This document shows, piece after piece, positions 24,214-26,034 of a stretch of DNA of 26,034 bases (position 1 is its first letter; the number at the start of each line of letters is the position of its first letter). The notes under the pieces were generated by a model. The model saw only the letters and a list, made by a program, of their open reading frames with translations. It did no database searches and was not told the origin of the DNA. This DNA comes from an uncultured Ruminococcus sp. (GTDB lineage Bacteria; Bacillota_A; Clostridia; Oscillospirales; Acutalibacteraceae): NCBI GenBank assembly GCA_902798605.1, contig CADBXH010000015.1:1-26034 (forward strand), written 5' to 3'. Position numbers and translations under genes: made by a program.

Positions 24214-25065
24214 TTAGATCTCCGTGCTCGCGTGCCTTGCCGCGTGACAGCAGATGTTCACCGCAACGGGCATCCCCGCTATGTGGGTCGGCGAGGTCTC
24301 GATATTAACGCCGATCGCGGTGGTGTTTCCGCCCAAGCCCGCGGGGCCAAAGCCCATTTTGTTGATCTCTTCGAGCAGCTCGCGCTCCATATCGGCGTAA
24401 CGCTCATCGGGATTTTGGGTATCTATCGGGCGGAAGGTCGCCTTTTTTGCAAGCTGTGCCGCGCGCTCAAAGGTTCCGCCGATACCCACTCCGACAACTA
24501 TCGGAGGACAGGGGTTGGGGCCTGCCGTGCGCACGGTGTCGAGAATAAATTTTTTAACGCCCTCCTCGCCGTAGGACGGGGTAAGCATTTTTATAGCGGA
24601 CATATTTTCACTGCCGAAGCCCTTGCCGCCCGCGGTGATTTTTATCTTATCTCCGCTGACGATCTTTGTATGGATGATCGCGGGGGTGTTGTCCTTTGTG
24701 TTCACGCGGTCAAAAATCGGGTCGCTCACCACGCTTTTGCGAAGGTATCCGTCGCGGTACGCCTGACGCACGCCCTCGTTTACCGCGTCATCAAAGCTGC
24801 CGTCGGTGACAAAAACCTTGTCGCCGTACTCGACAAACAGCACCGCCATTCCCGTGTCCTGACAAAGCGGGATCTCCTCCTTTGCCGCCAAAACGTCGTT
24901 TTCTATGATCTGGTCGAGCACGCTTTTGCCCACGGGCGACTCTTCGTTTTCCTTTGCGGTTTTGAGCGCATTCAAAATATCCTCACCGATAAAGTAGTTG
25001 CAGTCGATAAACAGCTTTTTTACGGCGGCGGTGATCTCGCCGCAGGTTATTTCCCTCGGTTCCAT
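24214..25065 (-). CDS. Class I fumarate hydratase, alpha subunit
   Basis: N-terminal subunit of the Fe-S hydro-lyase. The 283-aa product has the cysteine blocks expected to hold a 4Fe-4S cluster: C68 in [24 protein letters not shown], and [10 protein letters not shown] near the end. The ATG at 25065 is chosen for its GGGGG site; an in-frame ATG further upstream (25173) would overlap the promoter. Such an oxygen-sensitive fumarase fits a strict anaerobe. Confidence 0.93.
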   Translation of the reverse strand: MEPREITCGEITAAVKKLFIDCNYFIGEDILNALKTAKENEESPVGKSVLDQIIENDVLAAKEEIPLCQDTGMAVLFVEYGDKVFVTDGSFDDAVNEGVRQAYRDGYLRKSVVSDPIFDRVNTKDNTPAIIHTKIVSGDKIKITAGGKGFGSENMSAIKMLTPSYGEEGVKKFILDTVRTAGPNPCPPIVVGVGIGGTFERAAQLAKKATFRPIDTQNPDERYADMERELLEEINKMGFGPAGLGGNTTAIGVNIETSPTHIAGMPVAVNICCHAARHASTEI

Positions 25066-25102
25066 ATTTATTCCCCCTGTAATACCTTTATTATACCGTA
25101 CT

Positions 25103-25131
25103 ATTATAAAACTTTTTTTCAGGTATTTCAA
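25103..25131 (-). promoter_or_regulatory. Promoter of the fumarase operon
   Basis: On the minus strand, TTGAAA (25126-25131), a 17-bp spacer and TATAAT (25103-25108). The leader is about 30 nt. Confidence 0.8.
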
Positions 25132-25154
25132 TATCTTATTTTTTATGTTATAAT
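25126..25154 (+). promoter_or_regulatory. Possible promoter of the response regulator
   Basis: On the plus strand, TTTCAA (25126-25131), a 17-bp spacer and TATAAT (25149-25154). The -35 is weak and is the same six base pairs as the fumarase -35. The leader would be about 70 nt. Confidence 0.5.
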
Positions 25155-25230
25155 ATATACTGATAAATAACACTGTTTCGACATATTCTTGTCACATTAT
25201 AAGTGTACGATCGTTATAGGAGGGATAATT

Positions 25231-25908
25231 ATGCCTAAAATTTTAGTTGTAGACGACGAATACAGAATCAGACAAATAATCCGCAAGTACGCCGAGTTTG
25301 AGGGCTACGAGGTAGAGGAGGCAGTTGAAGGTATGCAGGCTATAGAGGTCTGCCGCAACAACACCTTTGACCTTATCATAATGGACGTTATGATGCCCGA
25401 GCTGGACGGTTTTTCCGCCTGCCGCGAAATCAGAAAGTTCTGCAAGACCCCGATAATCATGCTCTCGGCAAGAGGCGAGGAATACGACAAGATCCACGGC
25501 TTTGAGCTCGGATCTGACGACTATGTTGTAAAGCCGTTTTCTCCAAAGGAGCTTATGATGCGCGTTGCCGCTGTAATAAAACGCTCAAGCGCAGGCTCCG
25601 GAGAAAAAGAAAGGGATATTTACACCTACAAGGGTCTTGTGATAGACTTCTCCGCGCGTATCGTCACCGTTGACGGCGTGCGCGTTGAGATGACCCCCAA
25701 GGAATATGAGCTGCTGTTCTATATGGTACGCAACAAAGGGCTCGCGCTCACCCGCGAAAGCCTTATCAGCGAGGTTTGGGGTTACGACTTCTTCGGCGAC
25801 GAACGCACCCTTGACACCCATATTAAACTGCTCAGAAAGAGCCTTGGCGAATACAGCAAATGTATAGTTACTCTGCGAGGGGTGGGATACAGATTTGAAG
25901 AAATTTAG
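25231..25908 (+). CDS. OmpR/PhoB-family response regulator
   Basis: A 225-aa two-component regulator. The receiver domain has D8-D9, phosphorylation site D52 in MDVMMPELDG, S79 and K101. The C-terminal winged helix (about 130-225) has the family pattern TPKEYELLFYMVRNKG...REsLisEVWGYdFfGDeRTLDTHIKLLRKSL. The ATG at 25231 is fixed by an AGGAGGG site and the MPKILVVDDE opening. It overlaps the start of a histidine kinase gene downstream, its likely partner. The signal is unknown. Confidence 0.95.
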   Translation: MPKILVVDDEYRIRQIIRKYAEFEGYEVEEAVEGMQAIEVCRNNTFDLIIMDVMMPELDGFSACREIRKFCKTPIIMLSARGEEYDKIHGFELGSDDYVVKPFSPKELMMRVAAVIKRSSAGSGEKERDIYTYKGLVIDFSARIVTVDGVRVEMTPKEYELLFYMVRNKGLALTRESLISEVWGYDFFGDERTLDTHIKLLRKSLGEYSKCIVTLRGVGYRFEEI

Positions 25909-26034
25909 CAAAAAATACTGGCCGCTCCAGCTAAAGCTGCTCGGATATTTTTTGCTGTTCGGCGCGATAATACTGATCGTGCTATGGGTGTTCCAGTCGT
26001 TTTTTCTAAAGCCCTACTACACGAATTCAAAAAC
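25895..26034 (+). CDS. Sensor histidine kinase, N-terminal fragment (cut by window end)
   Basis: The reading frame starts with TTG at 25895, overlapping the response regulator stop by 14 bp, and runs off the window after about 46 codons. It encodes a basic opening (KKFSKKYWPLQLK) and a strong membrane helix (LLGYFLLFGAIILIVLWVF), typical of a sensor kinase N-terminus. There is no ATG or GTG in this frame between an upstream stop (25865-25867) and the TTG. GAGGGG lies about 12 bases before it. The catalytic part is outside the window, so the kinase call rests on position and the first helix. Confidence 0.72.
   Translation, partial: MKKFSKKYWPLQLKLLGYFLLFGAIILIVLWVFQSFFLKPYYTNSK

Overview
The window looks like chromosomal DNA from a gut-type Clostridia, most likely an Oscillospiraceae/Ruminococcus-like bacterium. 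This is inference from gene content: Gram-positive promoters and strong GGAGG ribosome sites, a secreted protein with a type I dockerin, two-subunit Fe-S fumarase, and glycogen/maltodextrin genes. No rRNA, tRNA, transposase, phage gene or CRISPR array was seen.

Layout. 1-406: non-coding, packed with hairpins and dispersed repeats, plus the glgP terminator. 407-4379: malQ-glgP operon on the minus strand (alpha-glucan breakdown). 4380-4999: about 620 bp of repeats (GTAGGGG hairpins, a 17-bp tandem repeat, an inverted pair of 33-bp units) and a minus-strand terminator. 5000-8143: minus strand, a TPM-domain protein overlapping a zinc-ribbon membrane protein, then pncC, separated by an array of six triloop mini-hairpins. 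8253-10740: plus strand, rsmE and ilvB. 10857-12535: minus strand, a 60-aa membrane protein translationally coupled to an XRE/YcxB-like membrane regulator. 12696-14317: minus strand, a C_GCAxxG_C_C protein and a membrane-anchored HAD phosphatase. 14532-16970: a secreted lipase-like dockerin protein. 17102-19682: lepA and a sirtuin. 19736-25065: minus strand, fumarase alpha/beta, then a MIF-like tautomerase, yjbQ, ddl, murF and upp in close order. 25231-end: an OmpR-type response regulator and the start of its histidine kinase.

How the genes work together. MalQ and GlgP convert maltooligosaccharides and glycogen to glucose-1-phosphate. Ddl makes D-Ala-D-Ala and MurF attaches it to the peptidoglycan precursor, so these adjacent genes encode consecutive steps. 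Fumarase alpha and beta form one enzyme. The dockerin protein implies that a scaffoldin with cohesins exists elsewhere in the genome. The response regulator and kinase form a two-component system.

Regulation. Eleven sigma-A-like promoters could be read by eye, all with a 17-bp spacer. In two divergent intergenic regions the opposing promoters appear to share the same -35 hexamer, with the pncC/rsmE pair (palindromic TTGCAA) the clearer. The least ordinary features are the composite repeats, whose hairpin arms covary between copies, and the membrane-bound XRE regulator with its coupled small protein. I did not find a clear, wholly new multi-gene system; most genes are recognisable housekeeping families.
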